Source: Ruminococcus sp. (GTDB lineage: Bacteria > Bacillota > Clostridia > Oscillospirales > Ruminococcaceae). Taken from it: DNA of 64,000 nucleotides. The notes under the pieces were generated by a model that searched no databases, was not told the origin of the DNA, and saw only the letters and a list, made by a program, of their open reading frames with translations. Position 1 is the stretch's first letter, and every line of letters begins with the position of its first letter. Positions 1 through 8,286 of this stretch are shown in pieces. The position numbers and the translations under genes were made by a program. Location of the stretch: assembly GCA_029062165.1 (NCBI GenBank), contig JAIDQQ010000015.1:1-64000 (forward strand), in the 5' to 3' direction.

Positions 1-2
1 AA

Positions 3-76
3 GGGCCATTAGCTCAGTTGGTTAGAGCATCCGGCTCATAACCGGACGGTCTGGGGTTCGAGTCCCTAATGGCCCA
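3..76 (+). tRNA. tRNA with CAT anticodon (Met or Ile2)
   Basis: A complete cloverleaf can be drawn. The 7-bp acceptor stem is GGGCCAT/ATGGCCC, the D arm is AGCTCAGTTGGTTAGAGC, the anticodon stem is TCCGG/CCGGA around loop CTCATAA (anticodon CAT), and the T arm contains GGTTCGAGTCC. The CCA end is not encoded. A CAT anticodon can mean elongator tRNA-Met or the lysidine-modified tRNA-Ile2. The loop sequence does not separate these, so the isotype is left open. A terminator follows directly. Confidence 0.95.
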
Positions 77-94
77 CTGAATATTAATAAGAAA

Positions 95-116
95 GTCCGA
101 ATTTTCGGGCTTTTTT
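95..116 (+). terminator. Terminator after the tRNA
   Basis: A 6-bp hairpin GTCCGA/TCGGGC with a 4-nt loop is followed by TTTTTT. It separates the tRNA from the next gene. The ORF-track start at 115 lies inside this T-run. Confidence 0.75.
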
Positions 117-132
117 GTATGGAGGAATAAAT

Positions 133-948
133 TTGTCGGAAGAGAGTATCGTCAGGGAATTTAATAATACAATATGGAAAAATTTTCTGAAAGGACTGAA
201 AACATATCAGCTTATTCAGGACGGCGACAGAATAGCGGTTTGTATATCCGGCGGAAAAGATTCCATGCTTATGGCGGAATGTCTGAAACGTTGGCAGAAG
301 TACGGAAATGTAAAATTCAATTTGGAATATATAGTCATGAATCCGGGATATAATGAAGAAAATCTCCGGAGAATAGAAGAAAATGCGAAAATATTAGATT
401 TACCGGTAAAATTTTACGAAACGAAAATATTCAGTTCAGTTGCGAAAGAAAAAAATAATCCGTGTTTTCTGTGTTCTCGACTAAGGAGAGGTTATTTATA
501 CAGGACGGCACAGGAAATAGGTTGTAATAAAATCGCACTCGGACACCATTTTGACGACGTAATAGAAACAATCCTTATGGGTATGCTTTACGGTTCGCAG
601 ATGCAGACCATGATGCCTAAAATACATAGCGAAAACTATAAAGGTATGGAAGTTATCCGTCCGCTGTATCTCGTGAGGGAGGAAAATATCGTAAAATGGA
701 CAGATTTCAATAATTTGCGTTTCATAGACTGTGCCTGTAGGGTATCGGAAAAAAATAATAATTCAAAGCGTCAGGAGATAAAGAAACTTCTTGCGGAACT
801 ACGGAAAATCAATCCGGAAGTCGATATGAATATTTTCAGGAGTGCCGAAAACGTCAACTTGCAGACACTTATTTCCTATCATATCGGAAATGAATATCAT
901 CATTTTCTTGACAGCTATTCCGAGGGAAAAAGCGTCAGAGGTACGTGA
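133..948 (+). CDS. TtcA-like PP-loop ATPase (predicted tRNA thiolation)
   Basis: This 271-aa protein belongs to the TilS/TtcA N-type PP-loop family, which adenylates a tRNA base before sulfur insertion. The P-loop motif SGGKDS lies near residue 45. A CxxC pair (CFLC), the GHHFDD motif and a later DCAC cysteine fit the cysteine set that binds the Fe-S cluster in TtcA. The listed ORF starts at a TTG inside the upstream terminator. The TTG at 133 is preferred because GGAGGA lies 6 nt upstream. A close paralog with an added rhodanese domain is at 42789-43910, and the central regions of the two proteins are nearly identical. The exact modified base is inferred from the family only. Confidence 0.8.
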   Translation: MSEESIVREFNNTIWKNFLKGLKTYQLIQDGDRIAVCISGGKDSMLMAECLKRWQKYGNVKFNLEYIVMNPGYNEENLRRIEENAKILDLPVKFYETKIFSSVAKEKNNPCFLCSRLRRGYLYRTAQEIGCNKIALGHHFDDVIETILMGMLYGSQMQTMMPKIHSENYKGMEVIRPLYLVREENIVKWTDFNNLRFIDCACRVSEKNNNSKRQEIKKLLAELRKINPEVDMNIFRSAENVNLQTLISYHIGNEYHHFLDSYSEGKSVRGT

Positions 949-956
949 AATTTTTC

Positions 957-985
957 TTTACATTCTGAAATTTAAGTGATATAAT
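957..985 (+). promoter_or_regulatory. Promoter of the FNT channel gene
   Basis: TTTACA and TATAAT are separated by 17 nt. The -35 lies just past the stop codon of the PP-loop gene. Confidence 0.65.
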
Positions 986-1017
986 ATATATGAAATATTA
1001 ATGAAAGGAGTGTCAGA

Positions 1018-1647
1018 ATGAAGAGATTTATTGATATTCTGTTGAGAGCGGTTGCAACCGGTTTTGCCATAGGTATCGGCGGAATTGTCTATCTTTCGTG
1101 CGATAACAAGTACATAGGGGCTTTTCTTTTCGGAACTGGTCTTTTCGTGATTCTCAGTTTCGGATTCAATCTTTTTACCGGCAAGGTAGGATATGCGGTA
1201 GAAAACAAACCGGCGTATCTGATAGACCTTGCTGTGATATGGTTTGGAAATCTTATCGGTACAGCGATTACTGCCGGACTTGTTCTGTGTACGAGAATTT
1301 CCGAAAATATCAGTGAAAAAGCGTCGGGAATATGCGATACAAAATTAGGCGATACACTGTCAAGTAATTTTATACTGGCGTTTTTCTGCGGAATGCTGAT
1401 GTTTATTGCGGCGGACGGTTACAAGACTATAAACAATACCGCCGGAAAGATGTTAGCGATATTTCTTCCGGTTGTAGTGTTCATACTCAGCGGATTTGAA
1501 CATTGTGTAGCGAATATGTTTTATTTTTCTATAGCTCAGGTATGGTCACTGAAGACTTTCGGTTATCTGATTGTTATGAGTTTAGGAAATTCAGTCGGTG
1601 GAATTTTCATACCTCTTTTAAGAAAAGGCTTTGAAAAAACAAAATGA
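1018..1647 (+). CDS. Formate/nitrite transporter (FNT) family channel
   Basis: This is a 209-aa polytopic membrane protein with about six hydrophobic segments. NLFTGK near residue 53 matches the conserved loop of the FocA/NirC family (ELFTGN), and WFGNLIGT follows in the next helix. FNT proteins are pentameric channels for formate, nitrite or hydrosulfide. This member is shorter than FocA (about 280 aa) because its termini are trimmed. It has its own promoter and RBS (AAAGGAG), so it is probably monocistronic. The substrate cannot be read from the sequence; formate is plausible for a fermentative anaerobe. Confidence 0.8.
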   Translation: MKRFIDILLRAVATGFAIGIGGIVYLSCDNKYIGAFLFGTGLFVILSFGFNLFTGKVGYAVENKPAYLIDLAVIWFGNLIGTAITAGLVLCTRISENISEKASGICDTKLGDTLSSNFILAFFCGMLMFIAADGYKTINNTAGKMLAIFLPVVVFILSGFEHCVANMFYFSIAQVWSLKTFGYLIVMSLGNSVGGIFIPLLRKGFEKTK

Positions 1648-1656
1648 CAAAAAAAT

Positions 1657-1686
1657 TTCCGGTACGCTTGTACCGGAAGTTTTTTA
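1657..1686. terminator. Bidirectional terminator
   Basis: A 9-bp hairpin TTCCGGTAC/GTACCGGAA with loop GCTT has a T-run on its right and an A-run on its left. It therefore serves both the FNT gene and the convergent dockerin protein gene. Confidence 0.85.
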
Positions 1687-3108
1687 TTGTTTTATAACAA
1701 GTTTACGCATCAGAACGACATCAAAAGAATCCGTATAGCCGTCTTCATTGAAATCGCATGAAAATTCGGTATCTTTACCCATTACGGCATTAGCACAGTA
1801 AACGAGGTCAGCAACACTTATTTTACCGTCGTGATTGAGGTCACCGGCAATATTTTCCGGTATAGTGGTAGTGGTGGTTGTAGTAGTCGTTGTTGTAGTG
1901 GTAGTAGTTGTAGTAGTTTTCTGATTAGGTTTTGTACGCTTTGTAGAAGTGGTTGTTGTGGTTGTTTCGGTAGTGGTGGTTGAAGTTGTGGTTGTGGAAG
2001 TCGTCGTTGTGGTGACAGTAGTTACAATTGGTTTTTCAAGAATGTAGTCTGTTTCGGAAATTTCAGGATAGACGACTTTCATATAATTGTGTTCACCGCA
2101 TGGAGAGTGTTTTATATTGAAACTCTCCGAACCTTTCAGGAAATATTCATATTTGAGAATATTTCCGTGTTCGTCGTCGTTGAGGTCATCCCATGTGACA
2201 TCTACAGCGTACCATAAACCGTCTTCCATTTGTACGTAATTCCACATATGAGCAGTTCTTTCTTCGTCGTCAAAATTTCCGAGAACAACAACGCACGGAA
2301 TGTCAAGACTATCGCAAATCAGCTTGAAAGCCTTGGAATAGCCCTCGCATACAACGCCTCGTTCTACAATAGCACCGATTGCCGAACTGTTGAAAGGTGC
2401 ATTTAAATCATAATTGGTGAATCTGCATATGTAATCATGGATATTTTTCAGTTGTTCGTATCTGCTGTCAGCCTGCTCCGGAATATCTTCTACAGCCTTT
2501 TCAAGCCTGACTTTATATTCCATTACATCATCTATGGATTCATAACTTTCATAGTAAACCGGCATGAAATTAAAACCGGTTATAGTGATATTGTAATTTC
2601 TCTTGAAAAAATTGTACTGTTCAGTCTGTACCGTACCGAATTTCAGATTAAATTCGTCAAACCAGAATAATTCCGGATTATCCATTAAAAGAGTATCGAG
2701 AGCATTTTTCATGTTGCTTATTACGGCGTCATTGAAAATCTGTCTTTCTTCGTCCGGAAGATATTCTGATGACGGTGACTTACTAAGTGTAACAGTAACA
2801 GGTTCAGGAAGAGTAACTGTTATTTTGTCGGTGGACGGATTAGCGACAATCGGATATAAAGCATCATATACAGCTTTGTTGTTATTGTCAAGCTGGTCAC
2901 GGTAGTTATAGGAAAGTTCGCCGTAATTTGAAAGAATTTCCGGAATTGAATTGTTTTCGCCGTCCAGTTCGCCGAGCGTGAACCATATTTCAGACTGTTC
3001 AGCGGTAACATTTTCCGTATTTACGGCATAGACTGGCAGAAGAACATCTGCGGAAAAGATACCCGAAACTGCCATAGCACACATGACCGGCAGAAAAATT
3101 TTTTTCAT
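1684..3108 (-). CDS. Secreted transglutaminase-like protein with C-terminal dockerin
   Basis: 474 aa. A signal peptide spans residues 1 to about 28 (MKKIFLPVMC..., with PVYA before the cut). The transglutaminase-like fold holds a Cys-His-Asp triad: Cys254 in GVVCEGYS, His287 in AHMWNYV and Asp303 in VDVTWDD. A Thr-rich linker covers about 363-415. It is followed by a type I dockerin with two calcium loops (GDLNHDGKIS and CDFNEDGYTD). The dockerin predicts cell-surface scaffoldin attachment through a cohesin. In cellulosomal ruminococci such domains may act as peptidases or protein cross-linkers; the substrate is unknown. The RBS AGGAGG lies upstream of the ATG. Confidence 0.85.
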   Translation of the reverse strand: MKKIFLPVMCAMAVSGIFSADVLLPVYAVNTENVTAEQSEIWFTLGELDGENNSIPEILSNYGELSYNYRDQLDNNNKAVYDALYPIVANPSTDKITVTLPEPVTVTLSKSPSSEYLPDEERQIFNDAVISNMKNALDTLLMDNPELFWFDEFNLKFGTVQTEQYNFFKRNYNITITGFNFMPVYYESYESIDDVMEYKVRLEKAVEDIPEQADSRYEQLKNIHDYICRFTNYDLNAPFNSSAIGAIVERGVVCEGYSKAFKLICDSLDIPCVVVLGNFDDEERTAHMWNYVQMEDGLWYAVDVTWDDLNDDEHGNILKYEYFLKGSESFNIKHSPCGEHNYMKVVYPEISETDYILEKPIVTTVTTTTTSTTTTSTTTTETTTTTTSTKRTKPNQKTTTTTTTTTTTTTTTTTTIPENIAGDLNHDGKISVADLVYCANAVMGKDTEFSCDFNEDGYTDSFDVVLMRKLVIKQ

Positions 3109-3161
3109 ATAAAAAGACCTCCTGTAAAGTATTCCCGATTCACTTCTGATTTTTTAATTAT

Positions 3162-3190
3162 ATTATACAATAATTTCATTATTTTGTCAA
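3162..3190 (-). promoter_or_regulatory. Consensus promoter of the dockerin transglutaminase gene
   Basis: On the minus strand, perfect TTGACA and TATAAT hexamers are separated by 17 nt. Confidence 0.85.
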
Positions 3191-3291
3191 TGGAATAAAA
3201 AGTATTTCTGCATATCGGCGGAAAAACATATTTTTTGCTGAAATTCACAAAAAAAATGAAAATTCCGCTTTAATATTTGTTATGCTGTCAC

Positions 3292-3320
3292 TTGAAAAAT
3301 TTTTCTTACTGTGATATACT
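3292..3320 (+). promoter_or_regulatory. Promoter of the aminotransferase gene
   Basis: TTGAAA and TATACT are separated by 17 nt, about 45 nt upstream of the start codon. Confidence 0.7.
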
Positions 3321-3366
3321 TATATCTGGACAATTATAAATTTCTTGTAAAGGAGAGTTTCTGAAA

Positions 3367-4644
3367 ATGAATTTATTTCAGATGAACAGAAATGAGCTTG
3401 AAAATTTCAGGAATGAAACTGAAGCTCAGTACAATGATTTCAAGGCACTTGGACTTAAACTCAATATGGCAAGAGGTAATCCCTGTAAAGAACAGCTTGA
3501 ACTTAGTCTCGGTATGCTTAGTGTTTTTGACGACGGCGACTTCATGAGCGAAAACGGTGTTGATGTCCGCAACTACGGTATGCTCGACGGAATCCCCGAA
3601 GCAAAAAAATTTTTTGCCGATATGATTGGTGTTTCTGACGAAGAAGTTATTATTTTCGGTAACTCCAGTCTTAACGCTATGTTCTGGGCTGTACAGACTG
3701 CCTATAATAAAGGCGTACTCGGTAATAAGCCGTGGTCACAGGTTGAGAAGCCGAAGTTTTTGTGTCCTGTACCTGGTTACGACAGACATTTCAAGGTTAC
3801 TGAATTTTTCGGCATTGAGATGATTAACATTCCTATGACATCTACTGGTCCTGATATGGATATGATTGAAAATCTCGTTGAAAATGACGAATCCATAAAA
3901 GGTATATGGTGTGTTCCACAGTATTCCAATCCGGATGGCATTTCCTACAGCGACGAAACTGTAAAACGTTTCGCAAATCTTAAACCGCTTGCAAAGGATT
4001 TCCGTATTTTCTGGGATAACGCATACTGTATACATCATCTCACAGAAAACCCGACAATTATTCTTAACATTCTCGACGAAGCAAAAAAAGCCGGTAATGA
4101 AGATATGGTTTATATATTCGGCTCTACTTCTAAAATAACTTTCCCCGGAGCTGGTGTAGCCGTAATGGGTGCAAGCAAGAAGAATGTCGACGAACTCAAG
4201 AAATATCTTGGTATAAGCATAATCAGCTACGATAAAATGAATCAGTTACGCCATGTGAAATTTTTCAAGGATTTCGCCGGTATGTGCGAACACATGAACA
4301 AACACAGGGAAATTATTGCACCTAAGTTTACACACGTATGCGAAGTTCTTGAAAAGGAAATCGCACCGCTTGGTATCGGTAACTGGACTGTTCCGGAAGG
4401 TGGTTATTTCATATCTTTCAACGCTCCTGACGGTTGTGCGAAGAGAATAGTACAGTTATGTGCAGAAGCCGGTGTAACGCTTACCGGAGCAGGTGCTACA
4501 TTCCCATACGGTAAAGACCCCGACGATAAAAATATCAGACTTGCACCTACTTATCCGTCCATGGACGAACTTAAAAAGGCTATGGAATTATTTATCATAT
4601 GTGTTAAACTCGCAAGTGCTGAAAAGATTCTTTCCGAAAAGTAA
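3367..4644 (+). CDS. Aspartate aminotransferase-like PLP enzyme (class I/II fold)
   Basis: This 425-aa protein resembles the divergent Asp_aminotransf family, also annotated as MocR-like without the HTH domain. It opens with the typical LGLKLNMARGNP segment. FWDNAYCIHHL supplies the Asp that contacts the PLP pyridine nitrogen. GSTSKITFPGAG carries the Schiff-base lysine, near residue 256. The enzyme probably interconverts aspartate and oxaloacetate. It has its own promoter, an RBS (AAAGGAGAG) and a downstream terminator, so it is a single-gene unit. Confidence 0.85.
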   Translation: MNLFQMNRNELENFRNETEAQYNDFKALGLKLNMARGNPCKEQLELSLGMLSVFDDGDFMSENGVDVRNYGMLDGIPEAKKFFADMIGVSDEEVIIFGNSSLNAMFWAVQTAYNKGVLGNKPWSQVEKPKFLCPVPGYDRHFKVTEFFGIEMINIPMTSTGPDMDMIENLVENDESIKGIWCVPQYSNPDGISYSDETVKRFANLKPLAKDFRIFWDNAYCIHHLTENPTIILNILDEAKKAGNEDMVYIFGSTSKITFPGAGVAVMGASKKNVDELKKYLGISIISYDKMNQLRHVKFFKDFAGMCEHMNKHREIIAPKFTHVCEVLEKEIAPLGIGNWTVPEGGYFISFNAPDGCAKRIVQLCAEAGVTLTGAGATFPYGKDPDDKNIRLAPTYPSMDELKKAMELFIICVKLASAEKILSEK

Positions 4645-4653
4645 TAAAAAAAG

Positions 4654-4683
4654 TCCGGTACTCCTGAAGTGCCGGATTTTTTT
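4654..4683 (+). terminator. Terminator after the aminotransferase gene
   Basis: The hairpin TCCGGTAC/GTGCCGGA (one G-T pair) is followed by a T-run. Confidence 0.85.
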
Positions 4684-4731
4684 GTGACAATAATTATAAA
4701 ACCGTCATATTGTATTATGAGGTGATGTTAT

Positions 4732-5427
4732 ATGGCAACAAATGGTATAGACGTTTCTGAATGGCAGGGGCTTATCGACTGGCAGAATGTAAAGACTGAT
4801 TTCTGTATAATCCGTGCCGGTTACGGAAGACTTGTCACACAGAAAGACAAATATTTTGACGAAAATTATAACGGTTGCAGGAATAATAATATTCCGTGTG
4901 GTGCGTACTGGTTTTCGTATGCTGTCACGCCCGAAGAAGCTGTACTGGAAGCACAGACGTGTATGGAAGTAATAAAGGGTAAGAAGTTTGAATATCCGAT
5001 ATATTATGACGTTGAACAATCCGAACAGTTTGAACTGGGTAGGGATGCCGTAAGTGCGATAATAAGGGCATTTATGGATACTATGGAAAATGCAGGTTAC
5101 TGGGTAGGGTTGTATATGAGTACGTATTATCTTAATAATTACGTCACGGACGATATAAAAGTAAGATATGCGATATGGGTAGCGGATTACGTACCGTCCG
5201 CACCGGCTTATGACGGCACATACGGTATATGGCAGAAATCCGCCACCGGAACATTAGAGGGGATAAGCGGTAACGTGGATTTGGACGAATGTTACGTTGA
5301 CTATCCGGCAGACATGAAAAGAGCAGGTTTAAACGGCTATCCGAAAACACCTCCGGACAAAAAGACGGTCAGTATTACTGCAACCATAGACGGCGTGAAC
5401 TATTCCGGAGAACTCACAGAATTATAA
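4732..5427 (+). CDS. GH25 family lysozyme
   Basis: This 231-aa protein is a glycoside hydrolase family 25 muramidase, which cleaves the MurNAc-GlcNAc bond. It starts with GIDVSEWQG and IDWQNVK, the typical first strand with a catalytic Asp. PIYYDVEQ gives the DxE catalytic pair. No signal peptide or cell-wall binding repeat is visible. It could therefore act as a cytoplasmically stored lysin or a mother-cell or spore protein, or it may leave the cell by another route. The genes that follow encode further peptidoglycan-directed proteins, also without signal peptides. The RBS is GAGGTGAT. Confidence 0.85.
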   Translation: MATNGIDVSEWQGLIDWQNVKTDFCIIRAGYGRLVTQKDKYFDENYNGCRNNNIPCGAYWFSYAVTPEEAVLEAQTCMEVIKGKKFEYPIYYDVEQSEQFELGRDAVSAIIRAFMDTMENAGYWVGLYMSTYYLNNYVTDDIKVRYAIWVADYVPSAPAYDGTYGIWQKSATGTLEGISGNVDLDECYVDYPADMKRAGLNGYPKTPPDKKTVSITATIDGVNYSGELTEL

Positions 5428-5434
5428 AGTAAAT

Positions 5435-5465
5435 CCCCACATACAGTATGTGGGGAGATTTTTTT
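5435..5465 (+). terminator. Terminator after the GH25 gene
   Basis: A perfect 9-bp hairpin CCCCACATA/TATGTGGGG with a 3-nt loop is followed by a T-run. Confidence 0.9.
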
Positions 5466-5501
5466 GTCACCGGAAATAATTTTCACCAAATTTTCATAAA
5501 A

Positions 5502-5530
5502 TTATCACCGAATTTTTTATGTAATATAAT
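5502..5530 (+). promoter_or_regulatory. Promoter upstream of the 151-aa membrane protein gene
   Basis: TTATCA and TATAAT are separated by 17 nt. The -35 deviates from consensus. Confidence 0.55.
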
Positions 5531-5575
5531 ATAAGTTAAGTAATAATCTGTAAAAAAATCGGAGGTAAAAAATTT

Positions 5576-6031
5576 ATGGGCGATTTCGATAAAGATAAAA
5601 ATAAAAAAAGCGGTTTCGGGTTTGGATTCGGTGTTGTAGTGGGTGTAGTAGTCGGTGCTACATCGTTTTTGGCAAATGTTTCCGAAATAGTACAGCTTTT
5701 CAATAAAAATGAAAAACCGTCTGAAAAGGAAAATTCCGTTGCAGTTGTAGAGCCGGTAGAAAAAGACGTTGAAAATGTAGTAATCGGAAAAACATACGTT
5801 ATACAAAACGGTGACGATTATGCGGAAGCCGTTGCCGGAATAGCCGATAAGGAAGACTTATGCATTGAGGAAGCCGAAGAAACGCTGATACAACGTGCAT
5901 ACGTTATAGACTATAATGAACCGGTATTCATAGAAGATATGATACCACAAGAAAACATAGTTACATATGGCAATTATGTAATATCTGTAGAGGACAAGGA
6001 CGTTGAAACAACGTTCATAGAACAGAACTGA
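5576..6031 (+). CDS. Uncharacterised membrane-anchored protein
   Basis: I do not recognise this 151-aa protein. A short charged Lys/Asp start is followed by a Gly/Val/Phe-rich hydrophobic stretch (about residues 13-35, GFGFGVVVGVVVG) that could form one membrane segment. The remainder is acidic and rich in Glu and Val, with no known motif. It has its own promoter and a good RBS (GGAGGT). It lies between the GH25 gene and the SpoIID/PG-binding genes, which suggests an envelope role. That is inference from position only. Confidence 0.6.
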   Translation: MGDFDKDKNKKSGFGFGFGVVVGVVVGATSFLANVSEIVQLFNKNEKPSEKENSVAVVEPVEKDVENVVIGKTYVIQNGDDYAEAVAGIADKEDLCIEEAEETLIQRAYVIDYNEPVFIEDMIPQENIVTYGNYVISVEDKDVETTFIEQN

Positions 6032-6040
6032 AATAAATTC

Positions 6041-6070
6041 CCACCCTGAAAAAATCGGGTGGATTTTTTT
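6041..6070 (+). terminator. Probable terminator
   Basis: The stem CCACCC/GGGTGG has a 10-nt loop and is followed by ATTTTTTT. It is weaker than the others here, so some read-through into the next genes is possible. Confidence 0.6.
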
Positions 6071-6128
6071 GTCATATTTCCGGAAACTCCTGAATAGACT
6101 TAACCAGTAACATTATGGAGGCGATAAA

Positions 6129-6860
6129 ATGGACAAAAATGCTATTGAAGAATACAAGCGTGAAATGATGAAACTTTACGGAAAAAGTACCGTTCCGGCA
6201 GAGGAAGTAAAAACTGTCGTATCGGAAGAACCCATAAAACAACCTGCTCCGGAGCAGGTCATTGAAAAACCGGTAATTGAAGAGCGTTCCTATGAGGAAC
6301 AGCACCCTGTTTCAGAGGAAATAGAAGACGTTGACGAAAATGCACCGGATGATACCGCATATAATGAACGCTATCCTGAACCGGATTTATCGGAACTGAA
6401 TATCGGTAAAAAACCGGAAGTATCTACAACCGGAAATGAATTTAATGAAGATATAGGAACTTCTACCGGCTATATACTGGTGAATACCCGTACCGGCGAA
6501 AACTCGTCACCTGTTGAGAATGCTCTGATAATGATTACCGCCATAAGCGACGGTAAGCGTGAAATGATAGCTTCCGGACTGACCGACGAAAGCGGAATAA
6601 GTCCTAAATTTGCCGTACCTGCTCCCGATTTGGAACACTCACAGTCACCGGATTCAGTTAAAAGACCTTACAGCCTTTACGATATAAGCGTTACTGCCAA
6701 GGGATTTTTCAATGCAAGAAGCGTTGACGTACCTGTTTTTTCGGGGATAACATCAGTACAGACTTTCGGTATGATACCAGTACCGCTTATGATGAAATCG
6801 AATGAAGAGACTGTCACATATATAAATCAGGAGCCGGAATTTCCCACCGGAAACCGATAA
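6129..6860 (+). CDS. Carboxypeptidase-regulatory-like (beta-sandwich) domain protein
   Basis: 243 aa. The N-terminal ~115 residues are Glu/Pro-rich and probably disordered. The C-terminal half (about 120-230) has the look of a CarboxypepD_reg-like beta sandwich: GYILVNTRTGE, then VENALIMI, then GLTDESGIS, then YDISVTAKGFF. Such domains are usually structural. There is no signal peptide. The SpoIID-like gene follows after 15 nt and is probably co-transcribed. The function is unknown; a partner role in assembling the PG-binding proteins is inferred from linkage. Confidence 0.65.
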   Translation: MDKNAIEEYKREMMKLYGKSTVPAEEVKTVVSEEPIKQPAPEQVIEKPVIEERSYEEQHPVSEEIEDVDENAPDDTAYNERYPEPDLSELNIGKKPEVSTTGNEFNEDIGTSTGYILVNTRTGENSSPVENALIMITAISDGKREMIASGLTDESGISPKFAVPAPDLEHSQSPDSVKRPYSLYDISVTAKGFFNARSVDVPVFSGITSVQTFGMIPVPLMMKSNEETVTYINQEPEFPTGNR

Positions 6861-6875
6861 TGAAAGGAGTTTGAT

Positions 6876-8267
6876 ATGCTTACAGGAACTCCATATATAC
6901 CCGAAACTATAACCGTACATTTAGGCACACCGGATTCAAATGCACCTAACGTTACACTTGATTTTGCGTCATACGTGAAGAACGTCGCATCAAGTGAGAT
7001 TTTCCCGACGTGGCCTGAAAATTCACTCCGTGCGAACATATACGCAATAACAACATTTGCACTCAACCGCATTTATACAGAGTGGTACAGGGCAAGAGGG
7101 TATAATTTTGATATAACTTCCACGACACAATATGACCAGAAATTCATAAACGGCAGAGAGATATTCGAGAATATCAGCTATCTTGTCGACGAGCTTTTCA
7201 ACGATTACGTCAGGCGACAGGGAACTATTGAACCGTTGTTCACTGCATTCTGCAACGGAACTACGACGACGTGCGACGGATTATCTCAATGGGGTACGGT
7301 TACACTTGCGAATCAGGGACTGACACCTTTTGAAATTCTTCAACATTATTACGGAAGAGACATAGAAATTGTTAAAAATGCACCTGTCCGGACTACTATG
7401 CCTTCGTATCCTGGTATGGAATTGTCATTAGGTTCAGCCCGTAATGACATAAAATCATTGCAGATTTATCTTAACAGAATTTCAAGAAACTATCCGGCGA
7501 TACCTAAAATACCGTCAATAGATGGCATTTTCGATACCGCAACGGAATCCGCCGTGAAGAAATTTCAGGAAGTATTCGGGCTTGCGGTGACAGGTGTTGT
7601 AGACCAGGCTACATGGGATAAGATAACATACATCTATACGAGCGTAAAGCATATAGCGGAACTGGATTCCGAAGGTGTACGTCTTGAGGAAATCGCACCG
7701 GATTACGAAAACTTGCGTTTTGGTATGCAAAGTGTGGCGGTCAGCGTACTACAATATTATCTTGCGGTAATCGGTGCATACTATGAAGCGGTATCGCCTG
7801 TAGAGATTACCGGCTACTTCGGTGAGATGACAGAAAAATCCGTGAAATCGTTTCAGCGAGTTTTCGGACTTCCGCAGACAGGAGAAGTTGACCGTGCTAC
7901 AAGAAACGACATCTACAGGGCGTATCAGGGTATACTGGATTCTGTACCGCCGGATTATACGGAAGTAGCATTGTACCCTAATACCGTACTTAAAGAGGGC
8001 ATAACAAACGATTCTGTCCGGATAATTCAGGAGTACTTAACATTCATACATGAAACTTATCCTAACATTCCGGCGGTGAACAATACCGGCTATTTCGGTA
8101 CGCTTACGAAACAGGCTGTCATTGAGTTTCAGAAACAATTCGGAATCAATCCGACGGGAATAGTCGGTGCGGTCACGTGGGACAGGATAGCGGAAGTTTA
8201 TTCAGATTTAAAGTACGGTTTCGACAAAAGACCGTATCAGAATCCAGGTTATACTATCACGGCATAA
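6876..8267 (+). CDS. SpoIID-like lytic transglycosylase domain with three PG-binding domains
   Basis: 463 aa. Residues about 25-165 resemble SpoIID/LytB. The segment VASSEIFPTWP keeps the Glu that is catalytic in SpoIID, and GLSQWG and ILQHYYG match the conserved C-terminal part of that domain. Three PG_binding_1 repeats follow, each with a core like DGIFDTATESAVKKFQ...FGL..TG. SpoIID degrades the glycan during engulfment of the forespore. No signal peptide or membrane anchor is visible, unlike classical SpoIID. The next gene encodes two more repeats of the same kind. RBS AAAGGAG. Confidence 0.75.
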   Translation: MLTGTPYIPETITVHLGTPDSNAPNVTLDFASYVKNVASSEIFPTWPENSLRANIYAITTFALNRIYTEWYRARGYNFDITSTTQYDQKFINGREIFENISYLVDELFNDYVRRQGTIEPLFTAFCNGTTTTCDGLSQWGTVTLANQGLTPFEILQHYYGRDIEIVKNAPVRTTMPSYPGMELSLGSARNDIKSLQIYLNRISRNYPAIPKIPSIDGIFDTATESAVKKFQEVFGLAVTGVVDQATWDKITYIYTSVKHIAELDSEGVRLEEIAPDYENLRFGMQSVAVSVLQYYLAVIGAYYEAVSPVEITGYFGEMTEKSVKSFQRVFGLPQTGEVDRATRNDIYRAYQGILDSVPPDYTEVALYPNTVLKEGITNDSVRIIQEYLTFIHETYPNIPAVNNTGYFGTLTKQAVIEFQKQFGINPTGIVGAVTWDRIAEVYSDLKYGFDKRPYQNPGYTITA

Positions 8268-8286
8268 GAAAGGAGAATTTTTTTCT

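Noticed and set aside
115-132. Upstream TTG start of the first PP-loop gene
   Set aside because: It lies in the T-run of the tRNA terminator and has no RBS. The TTG at 133 has GGAGGA at good spacing.
1861-2030. Repetitive ACNACN-rich tract that looks like a repeat array
   Set aside because: It encodes the Thr-rich linker of the dockerin protein in frame; no CRISPR-type spacers exist. The same applies to the linker at 17060-17130.
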